Shown: in pieces, positions 7,768 through 16,150 of the stretch | Layout of the letters: every line of letters starts with the position of its first letter | Position numbering within the stretch: the stretch's first letter is position 1 | Assembly: GCF_016892625.1 (NCBI RefSeq) | Contig: NZ_JAFEMW010000001.1 | Coordinates: 1,054,001 to 1,118,000, forward strand | DNA: 64,000 nucleotides | Reading direction: 5' to 3' | Source of the DNA: Brevibacterium sp. RIT 803 | GTDB lineage: Bacteria > Actinomycetota > Actinomycetes > Actinomycetales > Brevibacteriaceae | Program-made: the position numbers and the translations under genes | Notes under the pieces: generated by a model | The model's input: only the letters and a program-made list of their open reading frames with translations | Told to the model about the DNA's origin: nothing | Database searches by the model: none

Positions 7768-8509
7768 GAGCCAGGAACGTGCGCACGCCACCCCCTTCGC
7801 CGTCGGCTCCACGTTCATCTTCGCCCCCTTCGGCCTCGGACTCTACGTCTTTGCGGGCTTCAGCCTCGTCTCCCACGCTCCAACACGCCTCCACCTGCAG
7901 CCCCAGCTCGGCGGCGATCCGGATGAGCGGACCCGCACCGATCTGAGCCCAAGGGAAGGGTCCGCTCGATCGACCGCAGCGGTCGCGCACTTCGGCGAGG
8001 AAGCAGCGTTCTTCCCCGTCCGCAGCCGAGGTCTCGACGATGACGAGCCCCTTTGGGTTGACGAGGAGGCGGGCTCGGTTGAGCAGGGCATGTGGGTCGC
8101 CGCCGATGCCGATGTTTCCGTCGAGGAGCAGCGCGGTCCCCCATTTCCCTTCCAGAGGCAGGGTGTCGTTGATGTCGTGGCGCAGGACCGGCAGCCCCGA
8201 ATCGTGGGCCATCGCCACTGCGGTCGCTGACACATCGATCCCCAGGGCGAAGCGCCCGGACACAATCGCGGCGCGGACCATCCGGCCGGGACCGCAGCCT
8301 AAGTCGATGACGGCTCCGACACTGTGTTCGATGACGCTGAGGTCGGCTGCATCAGCGTCCGCGGCATACCGATCGACGTCCATGATCGTCGTCGCGACAG
8401 AGGTGTCACCGACTGCGCGGAGGGTCAGTGCCCCGCCGCCCAGCAGCGAGCGCTCGTACGGGTGGGTTCCTCCGTGACCGAAATACGTGGACTGCGCCGT
8501 GAGCGTCAT
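7757..8509 (-). CDS. Class I SAM-dependent methyltransferase
   Basis: A 250-residue Rossmann-fold methyltransferase. Motif I is VIDLGCGPGRMVRAA near residue 68, followed by the acidic residue in FALGIDVSATAV, and a motif IV-like DGNIGIGGDP. The C-terminal 30 residues are Glu/Gly/Asp-rich and look like a low-complexity extension. It is the last gene of the operon glycosyltransferase-DUF2064-methyltransferase and overlaps DUF2064 by 4 bases. The substrate is unknown; given the neighbours it may act on a sugar or sugar-lipid intermediate (inference). Confidence 0.75.
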   Translation of the reverse strand: MTLTAQSTYFGHGGTHPYERSLLGGGALTLRAVGDTSVATTIMDVDRYAADADAADLSVIEHSVGAVIDLGCGPGRMVRAAIVSGRFALGIDVSATAVAMAHDSGLPVLRHDINDTLPLEGKWGTALLLDGNIGIGGDPHALLNRARLLVNPKGLVIVETSAADGEERCFLAEVRDRCGRSSGPFPWAQIGAGPLIRIAAELGLQVEACWSVGDEAEARKDVESEAEGGEDERGADGEGGGVRTFLALSA

Positions 8510-9111
8510 GATGCCCTCATTCCGAGTACCGTTCCGGGCAGCAGTCGGGCCGCGGCATCGAGGTCATCGATCGTGTCGATGTCACGCAGGCTCGGCAGAA
8601 GCGTCGTCGCCAGGCCAGCGTCGATGAGCCGTGCATGCTGGATCGCCCCAGTGTCGTCGCGCGACATCGGCACTCCGCGCACAAGGTCACCGTCGGGTTT
8701 GCGCAGTCCCAGAGCCCAGAATCCACCGTCGACGGCAGGACCGAACCAGGCATCACACCCCTCTGGCCATGCGCGACTCACGGTTTCGAGCACCAGGGGA
8801 TCCAGATGTGGGGAATCCATTCCGATGAGGACGGTCGGTCCGCTGCAGACGTCGAACACCGCCCCGATCCGCTCATCGAGTCCGCCACCAGCCTGCTCGA
8901 TGACATCCCAGCCGTCGAAGTCGCGGGGCAGAGAGTCTCCGTCGAAGCAGAGGATCTTCCGCGTCCATTCGAGGGACTCGACGGCGGTGGCGGTGATGTC
9001 GATGCAGGCGGCGGCGATATCTGCGGCGGCCTCGAGGCTGAGCGGCGGGTGCAGGCGGGTCTTCACCTTTCCCGGACTGCATTCCTTCGCGAGCATGATG
9101 ATTGTGGTCAT
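8506..9111 (-). CDS. DUF2064 (TIGR04282-type) nucleotidyl/glycosyltransferase-like protein
   Basis: A 201-residue GT-A-like protein with the family signatures GKVKTRLHPPL at the N-terminus, LIGMDSPHL in the middle and GPAVDGGFWALGLRKP. The family is often labelled arsenosugar biosynthesis glycosyltransferase, but most members are uncharacterised. Rv0540 in the mycobacterial methylthioxylose region belongs to it, as far as I recall. It starts with ATGA overlap to the family 2 glycosyltransferase and overlaps the methyltransferase. A plausible role is activating methylthiopentose-1-phosphate to a nucleotide sugar, which would link the phosphorylase to the glycosyltransferase. Confidence 0.75.
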   Translation of the reverse strand: MTTIIMLAKECSPGKVKTRLHPPLSLEAAADIAAACIDITATAVESLEWTRKILCFDGDSLPRDFDGWDVIEQAGGGLDERIGAVFDVCSGPTVLIGMDSPHLDPLVLETVSRAWPEGCDAWFGPAVDGGFWALGLRKPDGDLVRGVPMSRDDTGAIQHARLIDAGLATTLLPSLRDIDTIDDLDAAARLLPGTVLGMRAS

Positions 9112-9797
9112 GCGGGGATCTCCTTGAGCATTCGGGTCATATCGGCGATCGCGGTGAGCGTGCCCTTCAGCGTGCCGGTCACCTTCGAACGCCCGATTCT
9201 CGGGCGGTAGCTCACGGGCACCTCGTCGACTCGCAGACCGGTCAGGTGGGCGCGCAGCACCATTTCAAGCGGGTAGCCGCTGCGAGGATCGTGCAGGTCG
9301 AGATCGAGCAGTGCCGCTCTGCGTATGGCGCGCATGGGCCCGAGGTCGTGGAGTTCCAGACCGGTGCGTACGCGGATGAGACCGGACAGCACGTGGTTGG
9401 CGATTCTCGCGTGGACCGGCCAGGCCCGCAGATTTGAGGCGCGGCGTCGACCGAGCATGAGATCGGTCTCTCCTGCCACTACAGGTCCACTCACCCGACC
9501 GAGCTCGGCGAGGTCGAAGGACCCGTCCGCGTCACAGATCGCAATCACCTCGGCCGTTGCCGCCATCACCCCGGCCTGCACGGCCGCTCCGAATCCCCGC
9601 CGGTATTCGACGATCACCTGGGCACCCGAGGACCGGGCGACCTCGGCGGAGGAATCGGTCGATCCATTGTCGACGACAATGGCACGCACACCGGGCGGAA
9701 GGCTCCCGAGAACTTCCGGCAGGGCACGCGCTTCGTTGAGACACGGCAGAATGAGGTCAATGGGCGCCGCTGAGGTCGGCTGCGAAGATTTCGGCAT
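9108..9797 (-). CDS. Family 2 glycosyltransferase, candidate polyprenyl-phosphate sugar synthase
   Basis: A 229-residue cytosolic GT-A enzyme of the dolichyl-phosphate-mannose-synthase type. It shows LILPCLNEARALPEVL, AIVVDNGSTD, the DxD-like CDADGSFDLAE and the acceptor-side LGPMRAI. There is no C-terminal membrane helix. It leads the operon with DUF2064 and a methyltransferase and diverges from the response regulator. Its -10 box (minus strand, 9804-9809) is six bases from the ATG, so it is probably leaderless. The likely reaction is loading an activated sugar onto polyprenyl phosphate for the GT-C enzyme at 2502 (Rv0539-like role, inference). Confidence 0.75.
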   Translation of the reverse strand: MPKSSQPTSAAPIDLILPCLNEARALPEVLGSLPPGVRAIVVDNGSTDSSAEVARSSGAQVIVEYRRGFGAAVQAGVMAATAEVIAICDADGSFDLAELGRVSGPVVAGETDLMLGRRRASNLRAWPVHARIANHVLSGLIRVRTGLELHDLGPMRAIRRAALLDLDLHDPRSGYPLEMVLRAHLTGLRVDEVPVSYRPRIGRSKVTGTLKGTLTAIADMTRMLKEIPA

Positions 9798-9803
9798 AAG
9801 TCG

Positions 9804-9850
9804 AGACTAGGTATCTGGCCCCTCCGCAGACGGTCGAGAAATCTTACGAA
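9804..9850. promoter_or_regulatory. Glycosyltransferase promoter and upstream CGTAAG site
   Basis: On the minus strand the -10 box TAGTCT (9809-9804) is six bases from the start codon at 9797. CGTAAG (9848-9843), extended as CGTAAGATTTCTC, lies 32 bases upstream of it after its seventh base, matching the geometry before the molybdopterin oxidoreductase. The site sits between this operon and the two-component system. Confidence 0.5.
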
Positions 9851-9908
9851 CCAGGGACAAACTGCCCTCTCGCACCGGTTTCGGTGCTCGGCCGGGGGTT
9901 CGGGTTCT

Positions 9909-9914
9909 TAGACT
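9909..9914 (+). promoter_or_regulatory. -10 box of a leaderless promoter (response regulator)
   Basis: TAGACT followed by six bases and the ATG at 9921; this spacing is the window's common leaderless pattern. Confidence 0.5.
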
Positions 9915-9920
9915 GAGGCC

Positions 9921-10640
9921 ATGACTCATGCACCCGCGAGTTCTCCCCTGCGCGACCGCAGGCTCCTCCTCGTCGAGGACGACCCGACCGTCGCCGAGGT
10001 TGCCCGCAACTATCTGCGCGCCGCCGGATTCCTCGTCGACGAGGTCACCGATGGGTTCCAAGCCCTCGACGCCGTCGCCGAGGGGGTCCCCGACCTCGTC
10101 GTGCTCGACCGGAAGCTGCCGGGCATCGATGGGACAGAGGTGTGCCGTCGTCTGCGGACCTTCTCAGACGTTCCAATACTCATGCTCACTGCGCTCTCGG
10201 CCACGGAGGACCGGATCGACGGTTTCGAATCCGGGGCCGACGACTACCTGACGAAGCCGTTCTCCCCGCGAGAACTCGTGCTGCGCGTGGGGTCGATCCT
10301 CAAACGCACCGTCGACGAGGCGGCACCAGAGGTCCCCTTCAGGCTGGGCCCGTTCCGGCTCGACGTCTCCGCCCGGAAGGTGAGCCGCAACGGGGTTCCC
10401 CTCGAGCTTTCGGCACGCGAATTCGATCTCCTCGCCTTCTTCCTCAAGCACCCGCACCAGGTCTTCGATCGTGAGGCCCTTCTCAAGTCCGTCTGGGGAT
10501 GGGAGATCGGCGACCTGTCGACCATCACCGTGACCGTGCGACGGTTGCGAGCGAAGATCGAAGACGACCCTTCCCAGGCGAAGCACCTGGCCACGGTGTG
10601 GGGAGCCGGCTACCGCTTCGACGTTGAGAAGGAGAGCTGA
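9921..10640 (+). CDS. OmpR-family response regulator
   Basis: A 239-residue two-domain regulator. The receiver domain (residues about 12-125) has the acidic pair LLVEDD, the phospho-acceptor Asp in LVVLDRKLPG, and the conserved Lys in DYLTKPFSPREL. The C-terminal winged helix (about 140-235) contains ELSAREFDLLAFFL and TVTVRRLRAKIEDDP. It overlaps the sensor kinase start by one base (TGATG). It diverges from the glycosyltransferase operon, and the CGTAAG sites shared by the neighbouring operons are natural candidates for its binding sites (inference). Confidence 0.9.
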   Translation: MTHAPASSPLRDRRLLLVEDDPTVAEVARNYLRAAGFLVDEVTDGFQALDAVAEGVPDLVVLDRKLPGIDGTEVCRRLRTFSDVPILMLTALSATEDRIDGFESGADDYLTKPFSPRELVLRVGSILKRTVDEAAPEVPFRLGPFRLDVSARKVSRNGVPLELSAREFDLLAFFLKHPHQVFDREALLKSVWGWEIGDLSTITVTVRRLRAKIEDDPSQAKHLATVWGAGYRFDVEKES

Positions 10641-11791
10641 TGCTCCTGCCGTTTCCGGAGATGTCCATCATCTTTCTTGTCGCGATCGGCTGTTCTGTGG
10701 TCATCGGTGGACTCGGCGTCTTTGCACTGTGGCTGTTCCGGCGTCGATCGCTGAGAGTTCGACTCGTCATCATTGTGGCGACGACGCTGTCGTCCGTGCT
10801 CGCCGGCATGATCGCTATCTCCGCGGCCATGTATCTGTCTGAACACGACCTCTACGTGTTCTTCACCGTCGCCTTCGCCTCCTTCCTGTCGACGATGGTC
10901 GTGACGTGGGTGCTCGGCCGGCTCATCGCCCGGGAGTACCGCGACCTCAAGACCCTGACGGCCGAAGTCGGTGAGGGACGTCGCCTCGGTGCCAGCCCTG
11001 ACCCCAAGGACGTCTCCGAGACCGCTCAGGTGAAGGCCGAACTCATCTCCACGAGCCAGAAGCTCGCCGATGCCAGAGACGAGGTGGCAGCCCTCGACCG
11101 TTCGCGCAGAGAACTCATCGCATGGATCGCACATGACCTGCGGACTCCGATGGCGGGGCTCAAGGCCATGGCCGAGGCGCTCGAAGACGGAATGGTCGAC
11201 GATCCCACCAGATACCACGAGAAGATCAAGCTGCAGGTGGATCGGCTCTCACATATGGTCGACGATCTGTTCGCTCTGTCTCGGATACAGTCGGGCAACC
11301 TCGAACTCGACAGCGTTGAGATCAGCCTCTATGACCTGGTGTCGGACACTGTGGCCGATCTGCGTCCGATCGCCGAGTCGAAGGGAATCTCGGTGGAGGC
11401 GCTGGGCCTCCAGGACGTCGTGGTGACCGGTGATCCCAGGGAGCTGACCCGCGTGGTCGAAAACCTGTTGATGAATGCCCTGCAGCACTCTCCCAAGAAT
11501 GCCGAGGTCGTGCTCGAGACGAGTCGGAACGGTCAGCAGCAGGCTGTGCTCACGGTCAGCGACGCCGGCGGAGGGGTCCCAAACGCGGCACTGACCGAAA
11601 TCTTCGTCACCGGTTGGCGCGGCACCCCTTCACGAACTCCGGAAGACGAGGTGCTCACCGCGGGTGCCGGCCTGGGACTGGCCATCGTGCGCGGAATCGT
11701 CGAGGCCCATGCCGGCACCGTCGGAGTCAGCAACACACCGGCAGGAGCGCGCTTCGAGGTTCGACTCCCCGCAGCAGCACCCCTGCTCTAG
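10640..11791 (+). CDS. Membrane sensor histidine kinase
   Basis: A 383-residue kinase with three N-terminal membrane helices (about residues 8-30, 41-65 and 70-92) and almost no extracytoplasmic domain, so it may sense the membrane itself or a partner. The dimerisation motif IAWIAHDLRTPMAGLK carries the phospho-His near residue 169. ATP-binding boxes follow: ENLLMNALQHSP, SDAGGGVPNAA and GAGLGLAIVRGIVEAHAG. It forms an operon with the response regulator at 9921. Placement between the glycosyltransferase cluster and an MFS transporter suggests control of one or both. Confidence 0.9.
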   Translation: MLLPFPEMSIIFLVAIGCSVVIGGLGVFALWLFRRRSLRVRLVIIVATTLSSVLAGMIAISAAMYLSEHDLYVFFTVAFASFLSTMVVTWVLGRLIAREYRDLKTLTAEVGEGRRLGASPDPKDVSETAQVKAELISTSQKLADARDEVAALDRSRRELIAWIAHDLRTPMAGLKAMAEALEDGMVDDPTRYHEKIKLQVDRLSHMVDDLFALSRIQSGNLELDSVEISLYDLVSDTVADLRPIAESKGISVEALGLQDVVVTGDPRELTRVVENLLMNALQHSPKNAEVVLETSRNGQQQAVLTVSDAGGGVPNAALTEIFVTGWRGTPSRTPEDEVLTAGAGLGLAIVRGIVEAHAGTVGVSNTPAGARFEVRLPAAAPLL

Positions 11792-11825
11792 GCGCCTGCA
11801 CGAATTCCTGCGATCGGTCGTCAAC

Positions 11826-11831
11826 TAGACT
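11826..11831 (+). promoter_or_regulatory. -10 box of a leaderless promoter (MFS transporter)
   Basis: TAGACT followed by six bases and the GTG at 11838, which supports that start codon. Confidence 0.45.
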
Positions 11832-11837
11832 GATCAG

Positions 11838-13067
11838 GTGCTCAAACCCATCCTGTGGCCGGTCCTCGCACCGTCCCTTCTCTTCGCCGTCGGTGTGGGC
11901 GCAATGCTTCCGGTTCTGGTCCTCGGTGCGCTCGACCTGGGCTCGAGTTCATCCTTCGCCGCCGCCATCGTCGGCATCATGGGCGCAGTGTCCCTTGTCG
12001 CGACTGTGCCGGCCGGGATCCTCATCGACCGCCTCGGCGACTTCCGGGCGATGCTCGTCGCCACGATGACCGCGGTCGTCGTTCTCGGCGGGATCGTCGC
12101 GTCCTTCCTCTGGGACTCGCCTGCCTCGCTTGTTCTCTACACGGTGGCGCTCATGCTCTTCGCCCCGGTCGCCGATGTGTGGAGCCTGGCCCGGCAGGCT
12201 GTGGTCGCCGAGGTGATGCCGGCGAAGGACCTGGCCAAGGCGATGACGGCGCTGGGTGGAACTCAGCGGGTGGGCAACCTGATCGGCCCCATCGCCGGCG
12301 CCGGACTCATGTTCGCCTTCCCGCTGTGGTCGGTGTTCGTCTTCGCTGGAGTCGCGGCCGTCGCCGCCATCGTCGTCATGGCCCTGCCCATCGCCCACAT
12401 CCCCGGCTACTCGGGCCGCGGGAACTCTGGTGCTGGTGCGTCCGATTCACGTCAGGCGCTGACAGTACCAGAGCAGCCCCGCCCTCGCCTCGATGTGAGG
12501 TGGAAGGCTGTGGTCCTCGTGGGGATCTCGGTCGCTGCACTGACTGTGGCTCGGTCGGCTCAGCCCGTGGTGATCCAGCTGTGGGGCGTCGAGATCGGGA
12601 TGCACGAATCGTCGATCTCGCTGCTCATCGCCTTCGGCGCCGCCCTCGAACTCGGCTTCATGTTCCTCGGCGCCTATATCAAGGACCACCTCGGGCGGAC
12701 GACGACGTTGGTGGTGTGTCTGACGATCTTCGGGTCCGGCTTCATCGTCATGGTGCTGCGTCCGGATCTGACCGGCATGATCGCGGCCGCAGCAGTCATG
12801 GCCTTCGGCAACGGTCTGGGTGCGGGTGTGAACATGACCATCGGTGCCGATCTGTCGCCGGCGATCGGACGCGCCCGTTTCTTGGGCATCTGGGCGATCT
12901 TCTCCAACGGCGGCAAACTGGCCGGACCGACCCTCATCTCACTGGTCATCACGGTCGCCTCACTGCGCTTCGGGATTCTGTTCCCGGGGCTCTTCGCCAT
13001 CTTAGGCGCTGTGTGGGCTCTCATCTGGTCCCAGCAGATCCGCCTGCCCAGTCGACGCCGCCGCTGA
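11838..13067 (+). CDS. MFS transporter
   Basis: A 409-residue protein with twelve predicted helices and the family loop motif after helix 2 (GILIDRLGDFRAMLV). The second half holds a motif of the same kind (AYIKDHLGRTTTLV). A central cytoplasmic loop of about 40 residues separates the two bundles. The start is the GTG at 11838, six bases after a -10 box, so it is probably leaderless. It resembles drug/metabolite efflux MFS proteins; the substrate cannot be read from sequence. It follows the two-component operon in the same direction but has its own promoter. Confidence 0.8.
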   Translation: MLKPILWPVLAPSLLFAVGVGAMLPVLVLGALDLGSSSSFAAAIVGIMGAVSLVATVPAGILIDRLGDFRAMLVATMTAVVVLGGIVASFLWDSPASLVLYTVALMLFAPVADVWSLARQAVVAEVMPAKDLAKAMTALGGTQRVGNLIGPIAGAGLMFAFPLWSVFVFAGVAAVAAIVVMALPIAHIPGYSGRGNSGAGASDSRQALTVPEQPRPRLDVRWKAVVLVGISVAALTVARSAQPVVIQLWGVEIGMHESSISLLIAFGAALELGFMFLGAYIKDHLGRTTTLVVCLTIFGSGFIVMVLRPDLTGMIAAAAVMAFGNGLGAGVNMTIGADLSPAIGRARFLGIWAIFSNGGKLAGPTLISLVITVASLRFGILFPGLFAILGAVWALIWSQQIRLPSRRRR

Positions 13068-13166
13068 AGACCGGTCGAACTCCCCTGAACCGTCTAGGCT
13101 GGTGACAACCCACCTTCAACGCCCGGACTGCCCCACCCAGACACCCCCGTGGAAGGAGAGGCGGAC

Positions 13167-15182
13167 ATGGTCGCCCTCGATTTCGGAGCCTTTGCGCTGC
13201 TGAGCATCGCTGCCCTGCTGTTCCTCCTGCTTCAATCATGGCTGGCTGCCACGGTTGTGCGACGCGTCGTCGGTGTCCCGACGGGCTGGCCGCGAACCAT
13301 CGGCGTAGGCCTGGTGATGAGCGCGGTCATGGCCGTGACAGTGCAGTACCTCTATCGCGCCGGGACAGGACAGAATCCTGGCGGTCTCGACGTGGCCCCG
13401 GGTGTCGCACTCATGCTCCTGCTGCTGGCGACCGGCTGGATCTTCGCCCTCGGCGTCGGTGCTCTCGTCGTCATCGAAGCTGCCTTCCCGACAGGATCGG
13501 TGCCCGGTCCGCAGACGCTGTTCTTCGGCTGGAAGGCGCGCAGGCGACGCGGTCGACGCTACGCCGAGGTCGTCTCGATCGCCGTGCGTCACGGCCTGGG
13601 TGCACAGATCCGCGGCTTCGGTCGGGGCACGGCCCCTGGGCGCGAGGCGAAGACGGCCCGAGCCCTGAAGAACTCACTGTCCGAAGCCGGAGTCACCTTC
13701 GTCAAGCTCGGCCAGATGCTCTCGACTCGTCGTGATGTGCTGCCGCCCGAGTACATCCGCGAACTGGAGATGCTGCAGACTCAGGTCTCTCCCGAACCCT
13801 GGTCCGTCATCGAACCGGCGATCGTCGAGCGCATGGGCAGGCCGCTGAACGACGTGTTCTCCCGCATCGACGCAACACCCCTGGCCGCGGCCTCGGTGGC
13901 GCAGGTCCATGAGGCCACACTGCTCGACGGCACCGACGTCATCGTCAAGGTCCAGCGCCCGAAGGCTCTCAACCAGGTCAATCAGGACCTCGACATCATT
14001 CTGCGTTTGGCCAGATGGCTGAACAAGACAACCGTGTGGGGCCAGGATCTGGGAATCGAGGCCCTTGCCACGGGCTTCGCCAACTCCCTCGAAGAGGAAC
14101 TCGACTATCGGATCGAACTCGGCAACATGCGCACCATCGAGGACAGTCTGAAGCGGTCGGGCAAGTTCTCCGTGACGGTGCCCCACGGCTATCCGCAACT
14201 CTCGAGCGAACGACTCCTCATCATGGACAAGCTGCCGGGACAACCGGTGTCTTCGGCCGGGGCCCTCCTCGCGGAGCTCTCGGAGAAGGAACGGAAGGCT
14301 TTGGCCACCACTCTTCTCGGCGCCACACTCGAACAGATCATCACCGATGGCGTCTTCCACGCCGACTTGCACTCGGGCAACATCTTCATCATGCCCGACG
14401 GCGGATTGGGCCTGCTGGACTTCGGCGCGGTCGGCAGACTCGACCCGGGAACGCAGACGGCCCTGGGACTCATGCTCTACTCGATTGATCAGAACGACAG
14501 TGCAGGAGCCACCGACTCCCTCATCGAACTCCTCGGACGCCCCGAGAACCTCGACGATCGGGCCGTCGAACGTGCGGTCGGCGAGCTGCTCACCCGCTAC
14601 GGCGGCGGAAGCCACTCGTACAACGGGCAGAAGCTCTTCGACGATCTGTTCAACCTTGTCCTGGCCCACCGGTTCTCAGTCCCGGCCCCGATCAGTGCAG
14701 CATTCCGTGCCCTGGCATCGGTCGAAGGGGCCCTCCTCGTCATCGACCCCACCTTCGATGTGGTCGCCGTCGCCCGCAGCGAGGGCAACCGACTCATGCG
14801 CAGCAAGCTGAAGTCCACGAAGATCACCGACGAACTACAGCGCCGTGCGATGCAGATCCTGCCGATGATCGACCGCCTGCCTCGGCGGCTCAACAAGATC
14901 ACCGAGGACCTCGAGCAGGGCCGCTTCTCGATGAATATGAGCGTACTGGAGAACACCTCCGATCGACGATTCCTCACGAGCCTGTTCCAGCAGCTCATCG
15001 TCGCTGTCCTCGCCGGCGCTGCGGTATTGGGCTCGATCGTCCTCATCACCAGCGAGGAAGGGCCGCTGCTGACCGAGGGCATCCACCTCTACGCGTTCTT
15101 CGGCTTCGTCCTGCTCTTCGGCGGCTTCGTCCTCAGCATGCGATCGCTCATGCTCGTCTTCAAACGCGACGTCGACCGTTAG
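13167..15182 (+). CDS. UbiB/AarF (ABC1) family atypical kinase
   Basis: A 671-residue protein. Two or three N-terminal helices precede a kinase-like ABC1 domain with the family-defining KxGQ motif (TFVKLGQMLSTRRDVLPPEY), the Ala-rich loop AAASVAQVHEA, the catalytic loop VFHADLHSGNIFIM and the metal site LLDFGAVG. Two C-terminal helices anchor it (about 600-620 and 630-655). The family supports quinone metabolism in other bacteria; actinobacteria use menaquinone and carry several paralogues of unclear role. The ATG at 13167 is chosen because GGAAGGAG lies eight bases upstream; a GTG at 13149 would place that ribosome site inside the gene. Confidence 0.85.
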   Translation: MVALDFGAFALLSIAALLFLLLQSWLAATVVRRVVGVPTGWPRTIGVGLVMSAVMAVTVQYLYRAGTGQNPGGLDVAPGVALMLLLLATGWIFALGVGALVVIEAAFPTGSVPGPQTLFFGWKARRRRGRRYAEVVSIAVRHGLGAQIRGFGRGTAPGREAKTARALKNSLSEAGVTFVKLGQMLSTRRDVLPPEYIRELEMLQTQVSPEPWSVIEPAIVERMGRPLNDVFSRIDATPLAAASVAQVHEATLLDGTDVIVKVQRPKALNQVNQDLDIILRLARWLNKTTVWGQDLGIEALATGFANSLEEELDYRIELGNMRTIEDSLKRSGKFSVTVPHGYPQLSSERLLIMDKLPGQPVSSAGALLAELSEKERKALATTLLGATLEQIITDGVFHADLHSGNIFIMPDGGLGLLDFGAVGRLDPGTQTALGLMLYSIDQNDSAGATDSLIELLGRPENLDDRAVERAVGELLTRYGGGSHSYNGQKLFDDLFNLVLAHRFSVPAPISAAFRALASVEGALLVIDPTFDVVAVARSEGNRLMRSKLKSTKITDELQRRAMQILPMIDRLPRRLNKITEDLEQGRFSMNMSVLENTSDRRFLTSLFQQLIVAVLAGAAVLGSIVLITSEEGPLLTEGIHLYAFFGFVLLFGGFVLSMRSLMLVFKRDVDR

Positions 15183-15213
15183 CGCGTGCGTCCCAGGCGC
15201 CCACCTGTCAGGC

Positions 15214-15885
15214 TCAAGAAGCCGGGATCTCGAATTCAGAGGTGAATTCGGGGATCTTCTTGTCCTCGCCGAGCACCTTCGCCTCGGGACGGAGGTAGGT
15301 TCCCTTGAGCTCGTCGGCCGTTTCACTCACGTAGATCGGAATGTAGCCCGTGTGCTCTCCATCGCGACGTGGCGCCAGGTCGAAATACTCATAACCGGCA
15401 TCCTCGATTTCGGCACTGGCGCTCGATGCGTAGTTGGCCTCTTCGCCGGCGCTGTCGAGGTAGAAGTCCGCTGAGCTGATGGTCCCGCCGTAGCTCTCGC
15501 CTGGTTCCACCTTCACTTCGATGTAGACCATCTCTCCATCAGGGTTGTCGGCGGCTTCGTAGTACTCGGTGGGGTTGTTACGCACCGCAGATACGACGGT
15601 GATGACATCCCCGGTCTCCTTATCGGTGAACTCTGCACCGACCTTCACCTCGGTGCCCTCGGCCTTGTCGCTCGCGCCTTCGGCATCGTCCGTCTCTGTG
15701 GTCTTGTCTGCTGTCTCTTCTGCTTCGAGGGCTTCGCCCTGCGCTTGGGTGGGCTCTGCGCCCTCGGGGGCTGTCTCCGCCGCCGAGTCATCGGTGCCGC
15801 AGGCTGACAGCGCCAGCACGGCGGCAAAGGCCAAGGCTGAGGTCTGCGTGAGGATTCGGGCTGAGTGGCGTCCGGTGCGGTTCAT
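15214..15885 (-). CDS. Secreted lipoprotein with DUF4352-like domain
   Basis: A 223-residue lipoprotein: basic N-terminus, hydrophobic stretch, lipobox LALSAC with the modified Cys at about residue 30. A 60-residue Glu/Ala/Thr-rich linker follows, then a beta-rich domain starting at VKVGAEFTDKETGDVITV that resembles DUF4352 (telomeric-repeat-binding-factor-2-like) domains of Gram-positive surface lipoproteins. The ATG at 15885 has AAGGGA five bases upstream; the frame extends upstream into tRNA territory and is not used there. The function is unknown; it stands alone, convergent with the UbiB gene. Confidence 0.75.
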   Translation of the reverse strand: MNRTGRHSARILTQTSALAFAAVLALSACGTDDSAAETAPEGAEPTQAQGEALEAEETADKTTETDDAEGASDKAEGTEVKVGAEFTDKETGDVITVVSAVRNNPTEYYEAADNPDGEMVYIEVKVEPGESYGGTISSADFYLDSAGEEANYASSASAEIEDAGYEYFDLAPRRDGEHTGYIPIYVSETADELKGTYLRPEAKVLGEDKKIPEFTSEFEIPAS

Positions 15886-16115
15886 CGGGTTCCCTTTCGA
15901 CATGATGGGCACTGCATGAGCTGTGTGATTGACAGCTGTTTGGCCCTGACAAGGAAATACTCTATGGTCAGCGACCCCGGATGCGGGTGATGATAAAAGC
16001 ACACCTCGTAGCAGATCTGCCACAACTCCCGAGGACGTTCGCGCGAGTCTGCACATCGCCGCACCCAAGCCAGTGCCCGAGCCGGTGCCCAAACCGGTGT
16101 CCGAGCATGAAGAAA

Positions 16116-16145
16116 CCAGGCCAGACAATTCACTGTCTGACCTGG
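16116..16145 (-). terminator. Intrinsic terminator after tRNA-Thr
   Basis: An eleven-pair hairpin: CCAGG-C-CAGACA pairs with TGTCTG-A-CCTGG with one mismatch and a six-base loop. Read on the minus strand it is followed by TTTCTTC, and it lies six bases past the encoded CCA of the tRNA. Confidence 0.7.
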
Positions 16146-16150
16146 CTGAG

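Noticed and set aside
2502..9797. Arsenosugar or selenosugar cluster, suggested by the TIGR04282 name of DUF2064 and the phosphorylase
   Set aside because: No radical-SAM ArsS-like protein, no Cys-rich ArsM-type methyltransferase, no selenophosphate synthetase and no ergothioneine-type gene are present. The methylthiosugar explanation accounts for more of the genes.
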